A stretch of 42,759 nt of DNA from Salinisphaeraceae bacterium (GCA_002683405.1 NYTH01000012.1:1-42759); one strand, 5' to 3'; counted from the first letter of the stretch, positions 29,274 to 38,680 are shown. Program-made: numbers and translations. The notes: generated by a model not told the origin, from the letters alone.

Positions 29274-30161
29274 ATGACTGAGCGCCAGCCGTTTGCGGCC
29301 GAATCCCCTGCAGCGCTGAAGGTCTGCCGCGAGGTCGAGACCCTGCGGCAACTGCTGTCCGGGCCGCGGCAGACCGGCCGGATTGCGCTGGTGCCCACCA
29401 TGGGCAACCTGCACGACGGTCACCTTTCGCTGGTGCGCGAGGCACGCCGACTGGCGGACACCGTGGTGGTCAGTCTGTTCGTCAATCCGCTGCAGTTCGC
29501 CGCCGGCGAGGACTTCGAGAGCTATCCCCGCACGCTCGAATCGGATGCCCAGGCGCTCGAAAAAGAGGGGGCCCAGCTGCTGTTTGCCCCCACCGTCGAG
29601 GAAATGTATCCCGCGGGCCAGAGCCGGACCCGCATTGACGTGGGCGATATTGGCGACATGCTCTGCGGCGCGCATCGCGCCGGGCACTTCAGCGGCATGG
29701 CCACGGTGGTGTGCATGCTGTTCAACCAGGTTCGGCCGCATGTGGCGGTGTTCGGCGAAAAGGATTATCAGCAGCTTCAGGTCATCCGCCAGATGGTGCT
29801 CAACCTGCACATCCCGGTGTCCGTGAGGGGGGTGCCCACCGTGCGCGAGGCCGACGGTCTGGCCATGAGTTCGCGCAACCAGTATCTCACCCCGAAGCAG
29901 CGCGGCGTGGCGCCGAAGCTGCACGAATGCCTGGTCGAGGCTGCCCGACGCGTCCGGTCAGGCGGCGAAAATTTCGGCCGAATTCAATCGGATATGAAGA
30001 CTGAGCTCAAGGCGGCCGGTTTCGAGCCGGATTATTTCGAGCTGCGGGCCGCTGATCTTTCGCGGCCGCATGCCGATACCCGTCAGCTGGTCGTGCTGGC
30101 GGCCGCGCACCTGGGCCGGGCTCGGCTGATTGATAATCTCCAGTTTGACTCCAAATTGTAA
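29274..30161 (+). CDS. panC: Pantothenate synthetase
   Basis: PanC joins pantoate and beta-alanine with ATP. The 295-aa product has the nucleotidyltransferase motifs PTMGNLHDGHLSLV (HIGH-type) and MSSRNQYL (KMSKS-type), plus FVNPLQF, FGEKDYQQL and a C-terminal domain. Compared with most family members it has a longer N-terminus (about 18 residues) ahead of the VETLRQLL segment. It follows panB closely; panD comes 86 bases later. Confidence 0.95.
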   Translation: MTERQPFAAESPAALKVCREVETLRQLLSGPRQTGRIALVPTMGNLHDGHLSLVREARRLADTVVVSLFVNPLQFAAGEDFESYPRTLESDAQALEKEGAQLLFAPTVEEMYPAGQSRTRIDVGDIGDMLCGAHRAGHFSGMATVVCMLFNQVRPHVAVFGEKDYQQLQVIRQMVLNLHIPVSVRGVPTVREADGLAMSSRNQYLTPKQRGVAPKLHECLVEAARRVRSGGENFGRIQSDMKTELKAAGFEPDYFELRAADLSRPHADTRQLVVLAAAHLGRARLIDNLQFDSKL

Positions 30162-30247
30162 AAAACGTCTGGACGAGGCCGGATGCGTTCCGTTAGCATG
30201 CCGCCTCTCCCGGATTTGACGAGTATGCCGTTAGGGCAGGGAACCTT

Positions 30248-30628
30248 ATGCAAATCACCCTCCTAAAAGCCAAGCTTCACCGCGTTTGCACCACCCACGC
30301 AGAGCTGGATTACGAAGGTAGCTGCGCCATCGATGGCGACTTTCTGGATGCCGCCGGGATCCTCGATTACGAGCAGATCGAAATTTACAACCTCGGCAAC
30401 GGCGAGCGCTTTTCGACCTACGCGATCCGCGCCGAGGCCGGTTCCCGCATCATTTCCGTCAACGGCGCCGCGGCGCACAAGGCCAGCGTGGGCGATCGGC
30501 TCATCATCTGCGCCTATGCCCGCATGAGCGAGGGCGAGGCACGCAGCCACAAGCCGCGGCTGGTCTACTTCGACGAGACCAACCAGGTCATCCGCACGAG
30601 CAACAGCATCCCCGTGCAGGCTGCCTGA
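30248..30628 (+). CDS. panD: Aspartate 1-decarboxylase proenzyme
   Basis: PanD makes beta-alanine from aspartate using a pyruvoyl group formed by self-cleavage. The 126-aa product starts [20 protein letters not shown] and keeps the cleavage site Gly24-Ser25 (YEGSCAID), Tyr58 region (TYAIRAE), and [12 protein letters not shown]. All residues needed for maturation appear present. It completes the pantothenate set panB-panC-panD. Confidence 0.96.
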   Translation: MQITLLKAKLHRVCTTHAELDYEGSCAIDGDFLDAAGILDYEQIEIYNLGNGERFSTYAIRAEAGSRIISVNGAAAHKASVGDRLIICAYARMSEGEARSHKPRLVYFDETNQVIRTSNSIPVQAA

Positions 30629-30712
30629 TCACGCGTCGCCATGGTCCGCCATCCGGCGGACCGTTACACTCCACGGCCAACCCGCCCGGTCCGTCCATGG
30701 AGTAGCGCAGCC

Positions 30713-32329
30713 GTGTCCGATCCCACCCAACAGCCACTTTGGCAAACGCTTTGCGAACGCGCCGAAACGCTTGGCGCCAGCCGCCTGAGCGAGCTGTTCG
30801 AAACGGATCCCGAGCGGGTTGACCGCTTCAGCTTCGAGGCTTGCGGATTGCTGCTGGATGCCTCCAAGCAGCGTCTGGATGCGGCCACGCTGACGCAGTT
30901 AATCGATCTGGCCCGCGACGCCGGTATCGAGCCGGCCATCCGCGCGATGTTTGCCGGCGATATCGTCAATCGCAGTGAATCCCGGCCGGCCTGGCACGTA
31001 GCCCTGCGCGACCCCGACGGGCCCGCTGAGGTCAGCGAGGTGCTTGCGCGCATGCAGCACTTTGTCGATCGCGTACGCAGCGGCCAATGGACCGGTCATG
31101 ACGGTCAGACCATGACCGATGTCGTCAATATCGGCATTGGCGGTTCGGACCTGGGTCCTCGCATGGTGTATCACGCCCTGGCCGGACCGACCGACCTGCC
31201 CCGGGTGCATTTCGTGGCGAATGTGGACCCCTTCGATCTCGATGCCACGCTCGCCCTGCTGGACCCCGCGCGCACGCTCGTGGTGATCACATCCAAGAGT
31301 TTCACCACCGCCGAAACGCTGGCGAATGCGCGGGCGGCACGCGACTGGCTGCTGTCCAGCGGCGCGCCGGAATCGGCTATTGCGAGGCACTTTGTGGCGG
31401 TGTCGACCAACGCTGAGGCCGTGGCGGACTTCGGGATCGATACCGACAATATGTTCGGATTCTGGGACTGGGTGGGCGGTCGCTTCTCGCTGTGGTCGGC
31501 TGTAGGGCTGCCCATCGCACTGGGGCTGGGCATGGCGCGGTTTCGTGACCTGCTGGCCGGCGCACACGCCATGGATCGCCACTTTTCTACCGCGCCGCTG
31601 GCGCAGAACCTGCCGCTGCAGCTGGCGGTGATCGGGATCTGGAACCGCAATTTCCTGAATTATTCCGGACTGGTCATTGCCCCGTACGCGCAGCGCCTGG
31701 CGCTGTTTCCAGGCTGGCTGCAGCAGCTGGAAATGGAGAGTAACGGCAAGTCGGTCAGCGCCGACGGCAGGCAGGCCCGCACCCACACGGCGCCGGCAAT
31801 CTGGGGCGAGACCGGCACCAACGCCCAGCACGCCTATTTCCAGATGCTGCACCAGGGCACCGACGTCATTCCCGTGGATTTCATTCTGCCGGTGCCCGAT
31901 CGCGGTCGGGGCGGCGGCGATGACCGCGGCCTGCAGCTGGCCGCGAACTGCCTGGCCCAGGCCAAGGCCATGATGCTCGGCCGCGATCGCGACGCGCTGG
32001 CGACGCGGCTTGCGGACCAGGGGCTGTCGGGGGAGGCGCTGGATGAAATGCTCATGCACCGGCGCTTCGAGGGCGATCGCCCCAGCAGTCTGCTGCTGCT
32101 GCCGCGGCTGGACGCCTGGCACCTGGGAGCGCTGCTGGCCGCCTACGAGCACAAGACCTATGTGCAAGGCGTGATATGGGGCATCAACAGCTTCGACCAG
32201 TGGGGCGTAGAGCTCGGCAAGCAGCTGGCCGAGGACATTCTGCGGGACTGGGCGACCGGGGCATCCGGACAGCACGATGCCTCCACGCGCGCCTTGATGC
32301 AGCGCATAAAGCAGCTCATGGATTCATGA
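30713..32329 (+). CDS. pgi: Glucose-6-phosphate isomerase
   Basis: It interconverts glucose-6-phosphate and fructose-6-phosphate. The 538-aa product has NIGIGGSDLGPRMV, the first signature DWVGGRFSLWSAVGLP, EMESNGKSV, and the second signature VIWGINSFDQWGVELGK. GTG 30713 is chosen because GGAG is about 10 bases upstream and the translation SDPTQQPLWQTL fits family N-termini; an upstream ATG at 30641 would add an unlikely Arg/Pro-rich stretch. The pan-pgi order is seen in Xanthomonadales. Confidence 0.94.
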   Translation: MSDPTQQPLWQTLCERAETLGASRLSELFETDPERVDRFSFEACGLLLDASKQRLDAATLTQLIDLARDAGIEPAIRAMFAGDIVNRSESRPAWHVALRDPDGPAEVSEVLARMQHFVDRVRSGQWTGHDGQTMTDVVNIGIGGSDLGPRMVYHALAGPTDLPRVHFVANVDPFDLDATLALLDPARTLVVITSKSFTTAETLANARAARDWLLSSGAPESAIARHFVAVSTNAEAVADFGIDTDNMFGFWDWVGGRFSLWSAVGLPIALGLGMARFRDLLAGAHAMDRHFSTAPLAQNLPLQLAVIGIWNRNFLNYSGLVIAPYAQRLALFPGWLQQLEMESNGKSVSADGRQARTHTAPAIWGETGTNAQHAYFQMLHQGTDVIPVDFILPVPDRGRGGGDDRGLQLAANCLAQAKAMMLGRDRDALATRLADQGLSGEALDEMLMHRRFEGDRPSSLLLLPRLDAWHLGALLAAYEHKTYVQGVIWGINSFDQWGVELGKQLAEDILRDWATGASGQHDASTRALMQRIKQLMDS

Positions 32330-33816
32330 CCGACGCAGCCCCCCGGCATCTATACCGGGCCGAACAGGTTCGCGAGTTAGACCGGCGATTCATCGAAGTG
32401 CACGGCGTGCCCGGCTTCGAGCTGATGCAGCGGGCTGCGCACAGCGCGTTCGACGCCCTTCGCGGCCAGTGGCCCGGCGCGCGCGCGCTCGGTATCGTCG
32501 CAGGGCCCGGCAATAACGGCGGTGATGGCCTGCTGGTGGGTGCGCTGGCGCTGCAGGCCGGACTGAACGTGCAGCTGAGCCTTGTGGGGGATGCCGACCG
32601 CGCGCGCGGCGCCGCGGCTCAGGCACTGGCGGCGTTTCGCGAAGCCGGCGGGGTGGTCGACAGCGAGTTGAAGCTGCCCGATCACGATGTTGATGTCGTG
32701 GTCGATGCCCTGCTGGGCACAGGGTTATCGAGGCCTCTCGAGGGCCGTTTTCTAGAGGCGGTTCGCCTGATGAACAGCGCGGCCTCGGCCGGCGCCGGGC
32801 TGGCGGCCGTGGACATCCCCACCGGGCTGGACGCCGATACCGGCCGCGTGTGGGGCGAATGCGTTCGCGCGGACATCACGCCCAGCTTCATTGGAGCCAA
32901 GCTCGGCTTGTACACGGGCGCGGGCCCTGCTTACAGCGGCCGTATCCTGTTTGATGGGCTGGGCGCGCCGGCTTCGGTGTATGCCGATGTCCCGGTGGCC
33001 GCCTGCCGGCTCTGTGCCGAGGATCGAATGCCGGCTCTGGCCCCGCGCGATCGCGCGGCCCACAAGGGACGGTTCGGTCACGTACTGTGCGTGGGCGGCA
33101 ACACCGGCATGGCGGGCGCGGTTGTCATGGCGGCCGAGGCGGCCCTGCGCACGGGAGCCGGCCTGACCAGCGTCGCGACCCGGGCCGCGCATGCCGGGCT
33201 GACCGCCATGATCCGGCCCGAAATCATGTGTCGCGGCGTTGAAACCAACGGCGAGCTGGCTGCGCTGTTGCGCTCGGCCAGCGTTGCGGCGATCGGGCCC
33301 GGTCTGGGGCAGGATGGCTGGGCGCGTCGCGTCCTCGCGCGGGCGCTGGACAGCCGGCTGCCGCTGGTCGTGGATGCCGATGCCCTGAATCTGCTGGCCC
33401 AGGAGCCGATTGCGCGCGGCGACTGGGTGCTCACGCCGCATCCGGGCGAGGCCGCGCGCCTGCTCGGCTGCAAGACATCCGCCGTGCAGGACGATCGTCC
33501 CGAGGCGGCCCGGCGGCTGGCGCGCGAGTTCAATGCCGTCGTTGTGCTCAAGGGCGCGGGTACGCTGGTCGCGACGCCGTCTGGCGCGCTCTGGCTCAGC
33601 GATACCGGCAACCCCGGCATGGCGTCCGGCGGTATGGGCGATACGCTGACCGGCGTCATCGCCGGCCTGCTGGCGCAGACCGCTGACTCTGCGCTGGCCG
33701 CGAGGCTGGGCGTATGGATTCACGGCCGGGCTGCTGATCTGGCTGCCGCCGATGGCGAGCGCGGGCTGGCCGCGTCGGATTTGCTGCCGCACGTTCGCCG
33801 ACTGGTCAATCCCTGA
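32326..33816 (+). CDS. nnr: Bifunctional NAD(P)H-hydrate epimerase / ADP-dependent dehydratase
   Basis: The enzyme repairs hydrated NAD(P)H: the N-terminal domain epimerises R and S hydrates and the C-terminal domain dehydrates the S form with ADP. The 496-aa protein has GPGNNGGDGLLVG in the YjeF N domain (about 62-74) and GLDADTGRVWGE later. The C domain shows GRFGHVLCVGGNTGMAGA, LTPHPGEAARLLG, VLKGAGT and NPGMASGGMGDTLTG. The ATG overlaps the pgi stop by 4 bases; tsaE follows after 22 bases, matching the E. coli nnr-tsaE-amiB-mutL order. Confidence 0.95.
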   Translation: MTDAAPRHLYRAEQVRELDRRFIEVHGVPGFELMQRAAHSAFDALRGQWPGARALGIVAGPGNNGGDGLLVGALALQAGLNVQLSLVGDADRARGAAAQALAAFREAGGVVDSELKLPDHDVDVVVDALLGTGLSRPLEGRFLEAVRLMNSAASAGAGLAAVDIPTGLDADTGRVWGECVRADITPSFIGAKLGLYTGAGPAYSGRILFDGLGAPASVYADVPVAACRLCAEDRMPALAPRDRAAHKGRFGHVLCVGGNTGMAGAVVMAAEAALRTGAGLTSVATRAAHAGLTAMIRPEIMCRGVETNGELAALLRSASVAAIGPGLGQDGWARRVLARALDSRLPLVVDADALNLLAQEPIARGDWVLTPHPGEAARLLGCKTSAVQDDRPEAARRLAREFNAVVVLKGAGTLVATPSGALWLSDTGNPGMASGGMGDTLTGVIAGLLAQTADSALAARLGVWIHGRAADLAAADGERGLAASDLLPHVRRLVNP

Positions 33817-33838
33817 GCAGGCGCAGACCGAAGCTCTG

Positions 33839-34345
33839 ATGGCGGCCGCAATCACGCTCGTGCTGGCAGACGAATCCGCCACGCAGGCCCTGGGTGCGCG
33901 ACTCGGTCGCGCGCTCCAAGCGCTGAAGGCCGGTGCGGTGATTTACCTGCAGGGCGATCTGGGCGCCGGCAAGACCTGTCTCGCCCGAAGCCTGCTGCGT
34001 GCGCTGGGCCATGCGGGCGCCGTGGTCAGCCCCACCTACACGATCATGGAGCCTTACGACGTAAGCGGTCGCCGTCTGCTGCACGTAGATCTGTATCGTC
34101 TATCCGATCCGGAAGAGCTTGATTTTATTGGTATAGACGATCAGTACGAGCCGCAGGGGTGGCTGCTGATCGAGTGGCCGGAGCGGGGCGAAGGCCGGAT
34201 CCCGGCCGCCGATCTGCGGGTGACGCTCTCGGTGCCCGGTGAAGGGCGTGAGGCGGGGCTGGCCGCCGATTCAGCGCGGGGTCAGGTGCTGCTGGAAAGA
34301 CTGGCTGACCTGTCGAAAATTGATGGGGATACGCAGAATTTCTAA
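33839..34345 (+). CDS. tsaE: tRNA threonylcarbamoyladenosine biosynthesis ATPase TsaE
   Basis: TsaE is the ATPase that, with TsaB and TsaD, puts threonylcarbamoyl on A37 of ANN-decoding tRNAs. The 168-aa product has Walker A GDLGAGKT (39-46), SPTYTIM (64-70), HVDLYRL and LIEWPERG. Its start is the ATG before AAAITLVLAD; no good Shine-Dalgarno is seen, so translation may depend on coupling with nnr. The C-terminus after residue 130 is variable. Confidence 0.93.
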   Translation: MAAAITLVLADESATQALGARLGRALQALKAGAVIYLQGDLGAGKTCLARSLLRALGHAGAVVSPTYTIMEPYDVSGRRLLHVDLYRLSDPEELDFIGIDDQYEPQGWLLIEWPERGEGRIPAADLRVTLSVPGEGREAGLAADSARGQVLLERLADLSKIDGDTQNF

Positions 34346-34380
34346 TGTGCCGATAAAGGTAGTCCTCAGTAGTCACTGTT

Positions 34381-34386
34381 TATAAT
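34381..34386 (+). promoter_or_regulatory. Possible -10 element upstream of amiC
   Basis: A perfect TATAAT sits 122 bases before the amiC ATG in the 162-bp tsaE-amiC gap. The hexamer 17 bases upstream (GGTAGT) is a poor -35, so an activator or weak promoter would be needed. Confidence 0.35.
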
Positions 34387-34507
34387 CAGGATTCGATGAT
34401 TTGTTCCGCTTGCAGCGAGCAGAAAATCGGTCTATCTTCTGGTCGGTGCGCTCAGGTTGCGTGCCGCCGGGGAGGTTCTGACGGCGCCGGGTACGGGGTT
34501 CCCAGTC

Positions 34508-35935
34508 ATGCGTCAATACATTGTCTTTGCAGTCTTGTGGCTTGCTGCCACGACGGCCTGCGCAGCCGCGGGGCAGATTCAGGACGCCCGCATCTGGGAT
34601 GCGCCGGAGCGTACGCGCGTGGTGTTCGACCTGGACGGGCCGGCCGAATACAACCTGTTCACGCTCTCGGAGCCCGAGCGCGTGGTCATTGATATTGCCG
34701 ATGCCGCGTCCTCACGCGCGCCGGCAGAGCGTTTGCAGGGTATGGGCTTCGTGCAGCAGGTGCGTACCGGCATCCGGGAAGGCCGAAATCTGCGCGTGGT
34801 CCTCGAGGTCAACCGCAGCGTTCAGCCCAAGGCGTTCGTGCTCACGCCCAACGATGAATATGGCCACCGTCTGGTCGTCGACCTGGAGGCCGGCATTTTC
34901 AGCGCGCCCGATCAATCGGAAACGGCCAGGCACGAGGCCGAATCCATGGCTGTCGCCGCGGCTGAAGCCGCCACCGCGACGCCCGAAGCCGGCAAGACGC
35001 GCGACAAGCCCGCCGCCAGTCCGCCTACACCCGCAGCAAGACCGAGTTATTCCTACACCCCGCGCAAGTTCGTGGTGGCGGTGGATGCCGGCCATGGCGG
35101 CAAGGACCCGGGCGCGATCGGCCCGCGCGGAACCTACGAGAAAAATGTCGTCCTGAATATCTCGCGCCGCCTGGCGCGTTTGATCGACGAGCAGCCGGGC
35201 ATGAGCGCCGTGCTGATCCGCGACGGAGATTATTTCGTGGGCCTGCGGGAGCGGATCGAAAAGGCGCGGGCGGCCAAGGCCGATCTGTTCATCAGCATTC
35301 ACGCCGACGCGGCGCGCAACCACCGCGCCAGCGGCTCGTCGGTCTACGTGCTGTCTGAAAACGGCGCGTCCAGCGAGCACGCTCGATGGCTTGCCCGGCG
35401 GGAGAACGAGGCCGGTCTGATGGGCGGCGTGACGCTCAAGGACAAGGACGACGTGCTGGCGTCGTTCATGCTGGACCTGTCGCAGGGGGCCAGCATTGAA
35501 GCCAGCTTCGATGTCGGTAACCGCCTGCTGTCGAAATTGCGCAATCTGGGTGATGTCCACAAGTCGGAAGTCCAGCAGGCCGGTTTTCTGGTACTGAAAT
35601 CGCCCGATATTCCCTCGGTGCTGGTGGAAACGGCCTTCATTTCCAACGCCGCGGAAGAGCGCAGGCTGCTCAACGGTCGCCATCAGGATCGCCTGGCCCG
35701 GGCGCTGCTGGAGGGCATTCAGGGCTATGTGGCCAGCTATCGTCCGGCTACGTCGGTCGCGAGCAACGCTGTGATTCATCAGGTCAGCGCGGGTGAAACG
35801 CTGTCGGAGATTGCCGAGCAGTACGGCGTGAGCCTGTCCAGCCTGCGCCGGCTCAACAAGCTGAACGGCGACCGCATCCGCGTAGGCGCCAAGCTGGAGA
35901 TTCCCGGCAGTACCCTGGCCGCCTCGGGCTCTTGA
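34508..35935 (+). CDS. amiC: N-acetylmuramoyl-L-alanine amidase (AmiC/AmiB type) with LysM
   Basis: A periplasmic zinc amidase that splits septal peptidoglycan during cell separation. The 475-aa product has a signal peptide (1-20), an AMIN domain (about 23-128) that targets the septum, a Pro/Ala-rich linker (about 140-185), an Amidase_3 domain (about 187-410) and one C-terminal LysM (about 428-472, HQVSAGETLSEIAEQYGVS). Zinc ligands include His196 (DAGHGGKD) and Glu211 (TYEKNV), with a later SIHADA His. The LysM resembles AmiB/AmiC of pseudomonads and E. coli AmiB. Confidence 0.94.
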   Translation: MRQYIVFAVLWLAATTACAAAGQIQDARIWDAPERTRVVFDLDGPAEYNLFTLSEPERVVIDIADAASSRAPAERLQGMGFVQQVRTGIREGRNLRVVLEVNRSVQPKAFVLTPNDEYGHRLVVDLEAGIFSAPDQSETARHEAESMAVAAAEAATATPEAGKTRDKPAASPPTPAARPSYSYTPRKFVVAVDAGHGGKDPGAIGPRGTYEKNVVLNISRRLARLIDEQPGMSAVLIRDGDYFVGLRERIEKARAAKADLFISIHADAARNHRASGSSVYVLSENGASSEHARWLARRENEAGLMGGVTLKDKDDVLASFMLDLSQGASIEASFDVGNRLLSKLRNLGDVHKSEVQQAGFLVLKSPDIPSVLVETAFISNAAEERRLLNGRHQDRLARALLEGIQGYVASYRPATSVASNAVIHQVSAGETLSEIAEQYGVSLSSLRRLNKLNGDRIRVGAKLEIPGSTLAASGS

Positions 35936-35957
35936 GCAGGGTGTTTGCCGCAGGCTG

Positions 35958-36737
35958 ATGTTCTTCTTTCTGGGCGTTGTCGCGGGGCTGGTCTACGGGC
36001 TGACCGCCGTGGGGGGGGCGCTGCTGGTGGCGCCCATGCTGGTCCTGGTCGGTGGTCTGACCTGGCCCGCCGCCATCACCATGACTCTGTGCATCCTGGT
36101 CGTGCTGACCACCATTACGGCCGGCGACGGCATTCGCGCACGTCTGCCGCGTCCGGGTGAGGTCTGGCCGGCCGCGGTGTCCGCCGCCCTGCTGGCGCCG
36201 GCGGCCGTGTGGCTGATCGGCAGTCTGGGTCAGCCCGAGCCGGCGCTGTATCGATGGGCGCTGCTGCTCGGCGGAATCGCCATGCTTGCCAGCGTGCGGC
36301 TGCTGCCCGTGGATGTGCTCTGGCCGCGTGCCGGCCTGGCCGATCTGCGGGCCCTGCCGTCCATGCAGCCCAGCCGGACGAGCCTGGCGCAGCGCCTGTG
36401 GCTGGCGGCGGGCGGCGGCCTGTGCGGCCTGCTGACCGGTGTGTTCGGCGCCGGCGGCAGCCTGGCCAATCTGCCGGTCATCGGCCGCTATCAGAACGAC
36501 GAAAAAGGCCGGGCCACGGCCTCGTCGGAGATGGCCATGCTGCCGGCCGTCATACTGGCCGCGTCCGCGTGCATCTGGCTGGGAAGAACGGCCGACTGGC
36601 GCGACACCGGACTGGCCATTTTCGGTGCGCTGGCCGGCATCAGCGTCGCCCGGATGGTGGCGCTGCGCATGCCGCTGCTCGTCTGGCAGGGGCTGGCCGG
36701 GCTGGTAGCCGTGGCGCTGGCATTCGCGATCGGGTAG
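35958..36737 (+). CDS. TSUP (TauE/SafE) family permease
   Basis: The 259-aa membrane protein contains two similar halves: GLVYGLTAVGGALLVAPMLV near the start and GLCGLLTGVFGAGGSLANLP after residue 150, the repeated G-x-x-x-G-x-x-G-x-G-G pattern of TSUP carriers. Members move sulfite, sulfoacetate or other anions; a few act on thiosulfate or sulfide. The following rhodanese gene makes a sulfur-compound role plausible but not proven. It lies 22 bases after amiC. Confidence 0.85.
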   Translation: MFFFLGVVAGLVYGLTAVGGALLVAPMLVLVGGLTWPAAITMTLCILVVLTTITAGDGIRARLPRPGEVWPAAVSAALLAPAAVWLIGSLGQPEPALYRWALLLGGIAMLASVRLLPVDVLWPRAGLADLRALPSMQPSRTSLAQRLWLAAGGGLCGLLTGVFGAGGSLANLPVIGRYQNDEKGRATASSEMAMLPAVILAASACIWLGRTADWRDTGLAIFGALAGISVARMVALRMPLLVWQGLAGLVAVALAFAIG

Positions 36738-36834
36738 CCGCCGCTGGTCAGCCGCGTGTTGTGGCGGGTATTTTCCGGCCCGGAATCCTTTCCTGCTATC
36801 TTGTGCCGCCGTTCATCACCACGAGGAGCAAGCG

Positions 36835-37203
36835 ATGATCAAGCAAGCGGCTCAGAAGCAGATTCAGGGTCTGATGGAAAACGTCGAGCGCAAGCCCGCC
36901 GCGGATATCAGCGACGACGAACTGGCAAACTGGATCGTGCTCGATGTGCGCGAACAGTTCGAATTCGAGCAGGGGCATCTGCCGGGGGCCATCAACCTGC
37001 CGCGTAGCCGGATGGAGTTGCTGCTGACCCAGTCGGATGAGCTGGAGCAGGCAAACGAGAAGCCGGTACTCGTCTACTGCGCGAGCGGCAAGCGGTCGCT
37101 GCTGGCCGCCCAGGCCCTGACCGACCTTGGCGCGAATCGCGTGGTGTCCATGGATGGCGGTTTTCAGGGCTGGGCCGAGAAGGGCGGCGCGGTCAGCGGC
37201 TAA
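36835..37203 (+). CDS. Rhodanese-like domain protein
   Basis: The 122-aa single-domain protein has IVLDVREQFEFEQGHLPGAINLP (shown here by its LDVRE...GHLPGA core) and the active-site loop YCASGKRS with Cys82, a six-residue loop fitting sulfurtransferase activity on small acceptors. GFQGWAEKGG closes the fold. About 25 N-terminal residues precede the domain and carry no signal peptide, so it is cytoplasmic. AGGAGCAAGCG lies just upstream of the ATG. Confidence 0.9.
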   Translation: MIKQAAQKQIQGLMENVERKPAADISDDELANWIVLDVREQFEFEQGHLPGAINLPRSRMELLLTQSDELEQANEKPVLVYCASGKRSLLAAQALTDLGANRVVSMDGGFQGWAEKGGAVSG

Positions 37204-37237
37204 CCTCTCAGCCGGATTATCCACAGGGAGTCGTGTC

Positions 37238-38584
37238 TTGGCGCGCAGTCGTGGCGAAATTCTCATTGTTGATGACGATCCGGCCCTGCGCCGGCTGCTT
37301 TCCATGCGGCTCGAGGGCGAGGGCTACCGGCTCCGGGTTGCCGAAGAGGGTGAAAAGGCGCTGGCGGAAATCGCCCAGCGCCGCCCCGATCTGGTGATCA
37401 GCGATCTGCGGATGGAGCCGATGGGGGGCATGGCCCTGCTGCATCGGCTGCAGGAACTGCATCCGGGGCTGCCGGTTCTGCTGATGACGGCCTACGGGAC
37501 CATTCCCGACGCCGTGGAGGCCACCCGCAGCGGTGCCTACGGGTTCATTACCAAGCCGGTCGACAAGACCGAGCTGCTCGAGCGGATCGACGAAGTGCTG
37601 TCCATGCACAAACGTCCCCGAAGCCGCGAGAAGGAGATGGACTCTTCCGACAGCGACGTCATCACGCGCAATACCGAAATGCGCGAACTGCTGGCCGAGG
37701 CCAGCATGGTGGCGGGGGCCGAGGCGAGCGTGCTGGTGCAGGGCGAAAGTGGCACCGGCAAGGAGGTGCTGGCGCGCTACATCCATGCGCACAGCAAGCG
37801 CAGTGACCGGCCTTTCGTGGCGGTCAACTGCGGCGCGATTCCCGAGGATCTGCTCGAATCCGAACTGTTCGGGCATGTGAAGGGCGCCTTTACCGGCGCG
37901 AACCGGGACCACACCGGCCTGTTCCGCAGCGCGGATGGCGGCACGGTCTTTCTCGACGAGATAGGCGACATGCCTGCTTCGCTGCAGGTCAAGCTGCTGC
38001 GCGCTCTGGAAGACCGCAAGGTGCGCCCGGTGGGCAGCACCGAAGAGATCAGCATTGACGTGCGGGTGGTGTCGGCCACGCATCAGAATCTGGCAGAGGC
38101 CATTGAAAACGGTGGATTCCGCGAGGATCTGTATTACCGGCTGAACGTGGTCGGTTTGCGCCTGCCGCCACTGCGGGACCGGCGCGAGGATATCCCGCTG
38201 CTGGCCTCGCACTTCCTCAAGAGCCTGTCGGCGCGCAACGACCAGCCGCAGAAGAGCTATTCGCCCGAGGCCATGACGCTGCTGGTGTCGGGTGACTGGC
38301 CCGGCAACGTGCGGCAGTTGCAGAACGTGGTGGAGAGCAACGTGGCGCTCTCACCCGGGCGGCTGATCAGTCTGCGCCAGACCGAAAAGGCCATGGGCAG
38401 CATGAAGCGGTCGATGCGTTCCTACTCGGAGGCCCGGGCGGACTTTTCGCGGGAATATCTGTCCAAGTTGCTGCACATCTGCGAGGGGAACGTCAGCCGT
38501 GCCGCGCGGCTGGCCAAACGCAACCGGACCGACCTGTACAAGCTGTTGTCGCGCCATAATCTGGACCCGGCCGACTTCAAGTAG
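37238..38584 (+). CDS. glrR: Sigma-54-dependent response regulator, GlrR-like
   Basis: The 448-aa protein is an NtrC-type regulator: receiver (about 6-118, phospho-acceptor Asp56 in VISDLRM), AAA+ domain with Walker A GESGTGKE (169-176), sigma-54 contact loop GAFTGA (216-221) and Walker B GGTVFLDEIGD (234-244), and a Fis-type HTH (GNVSRAARLAKRNRTDLYKLL). Its receiver, VTKP-like linker and C-terminal LLSRHNLDPADFK ending match E. coli GlrR, which with kinase GlrK activates glmY and rpoE. The start is TTG 37238 with AGGGAG 7 bases upstream. No histidine kinase or QseG lipoprotein gene is adjacent, so its partner is elsewhere or lost. Confidence 0.88.
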   Translation: MARSRGEILIVDDDPALRRLLSMRLEGEGYRLRVAEEGEKALAEIAQRRPDLVISDLRMEPMGGMALLHRLQELHPGLPVLLMTAYGTIPDAVEATRSGAYGFITKPVDKTELLERIDEVLSMHKRPRSREKEMDSSDSDVITRNTEMRELLAEASMVAGAEASVLVQGESGTGKEVLARYIHAHSKRSDRPFVAVNCGAIPEDLLESELFGHVKGAFTGANRDHTGLFRSADGGTVFLDEIGDMPASLQVKLLRALEDRKVRPVGSTEEISIDVRVVSATHQNLAEAIENGGFREDLYYRLNVVGLRLPPLRDRREDIPLLASHFLKSLSARNDQPQKSYSPEAMTLLVSGDWPGNVRQLQNVVESNVALSPGRLISLRQTEKAMGSMKRSMRSYSEARADFSREYLSKLLHICEGNVSRAARLAKRNRTDLYKLLSRHNLDPADFK

Positions 38585-38654
38585 CCCTCATGTCCGCACT
38601 GCGCCACACATCACGCCCGGAGGCAGAAAGAAGCCTGCCGGCCCGCCGACCTGG

Positions 38655-38677
38655 CGGCCGGCTGCCGGGCCGTTTTT
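38655..38677 (+). terminator. Intrinsic terminator after glrR
   Basis: The 18-base segment 38655-38672 folds with CGGCC pairing GGCCG, two further pairs inside and a CTG loop, directly followed by TTTTT (38673-38677). A larger overlapping fold (GCCGGC repeats at about 38637-38662) is also possible. The next gene's presumed GTG is only 4 bases after the T-tract. Confidence 0.65.
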
Positions 38678-38680
38678 CTC

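Noticed and set aside
30899-32275. Open frame of about 458 codons on the minus strand
   Set aside because: Antisense shadow of pgi.
34396-34692. Small Cys-containing ORF upstream of amiC
   Set aside because: It begins 10 bases after a TATAAT and runs out of frame into the amiC signal peptide and AMIN domain. Composition shifts to a shadow pattern and no Shine-Dalgarno is present.
36738-36834. Candidate regulatory RNA in the gap before the rhodanese gene
   Set aside because: The 97-base gap has no stable hairpin with T-tract and no convincing promoter.
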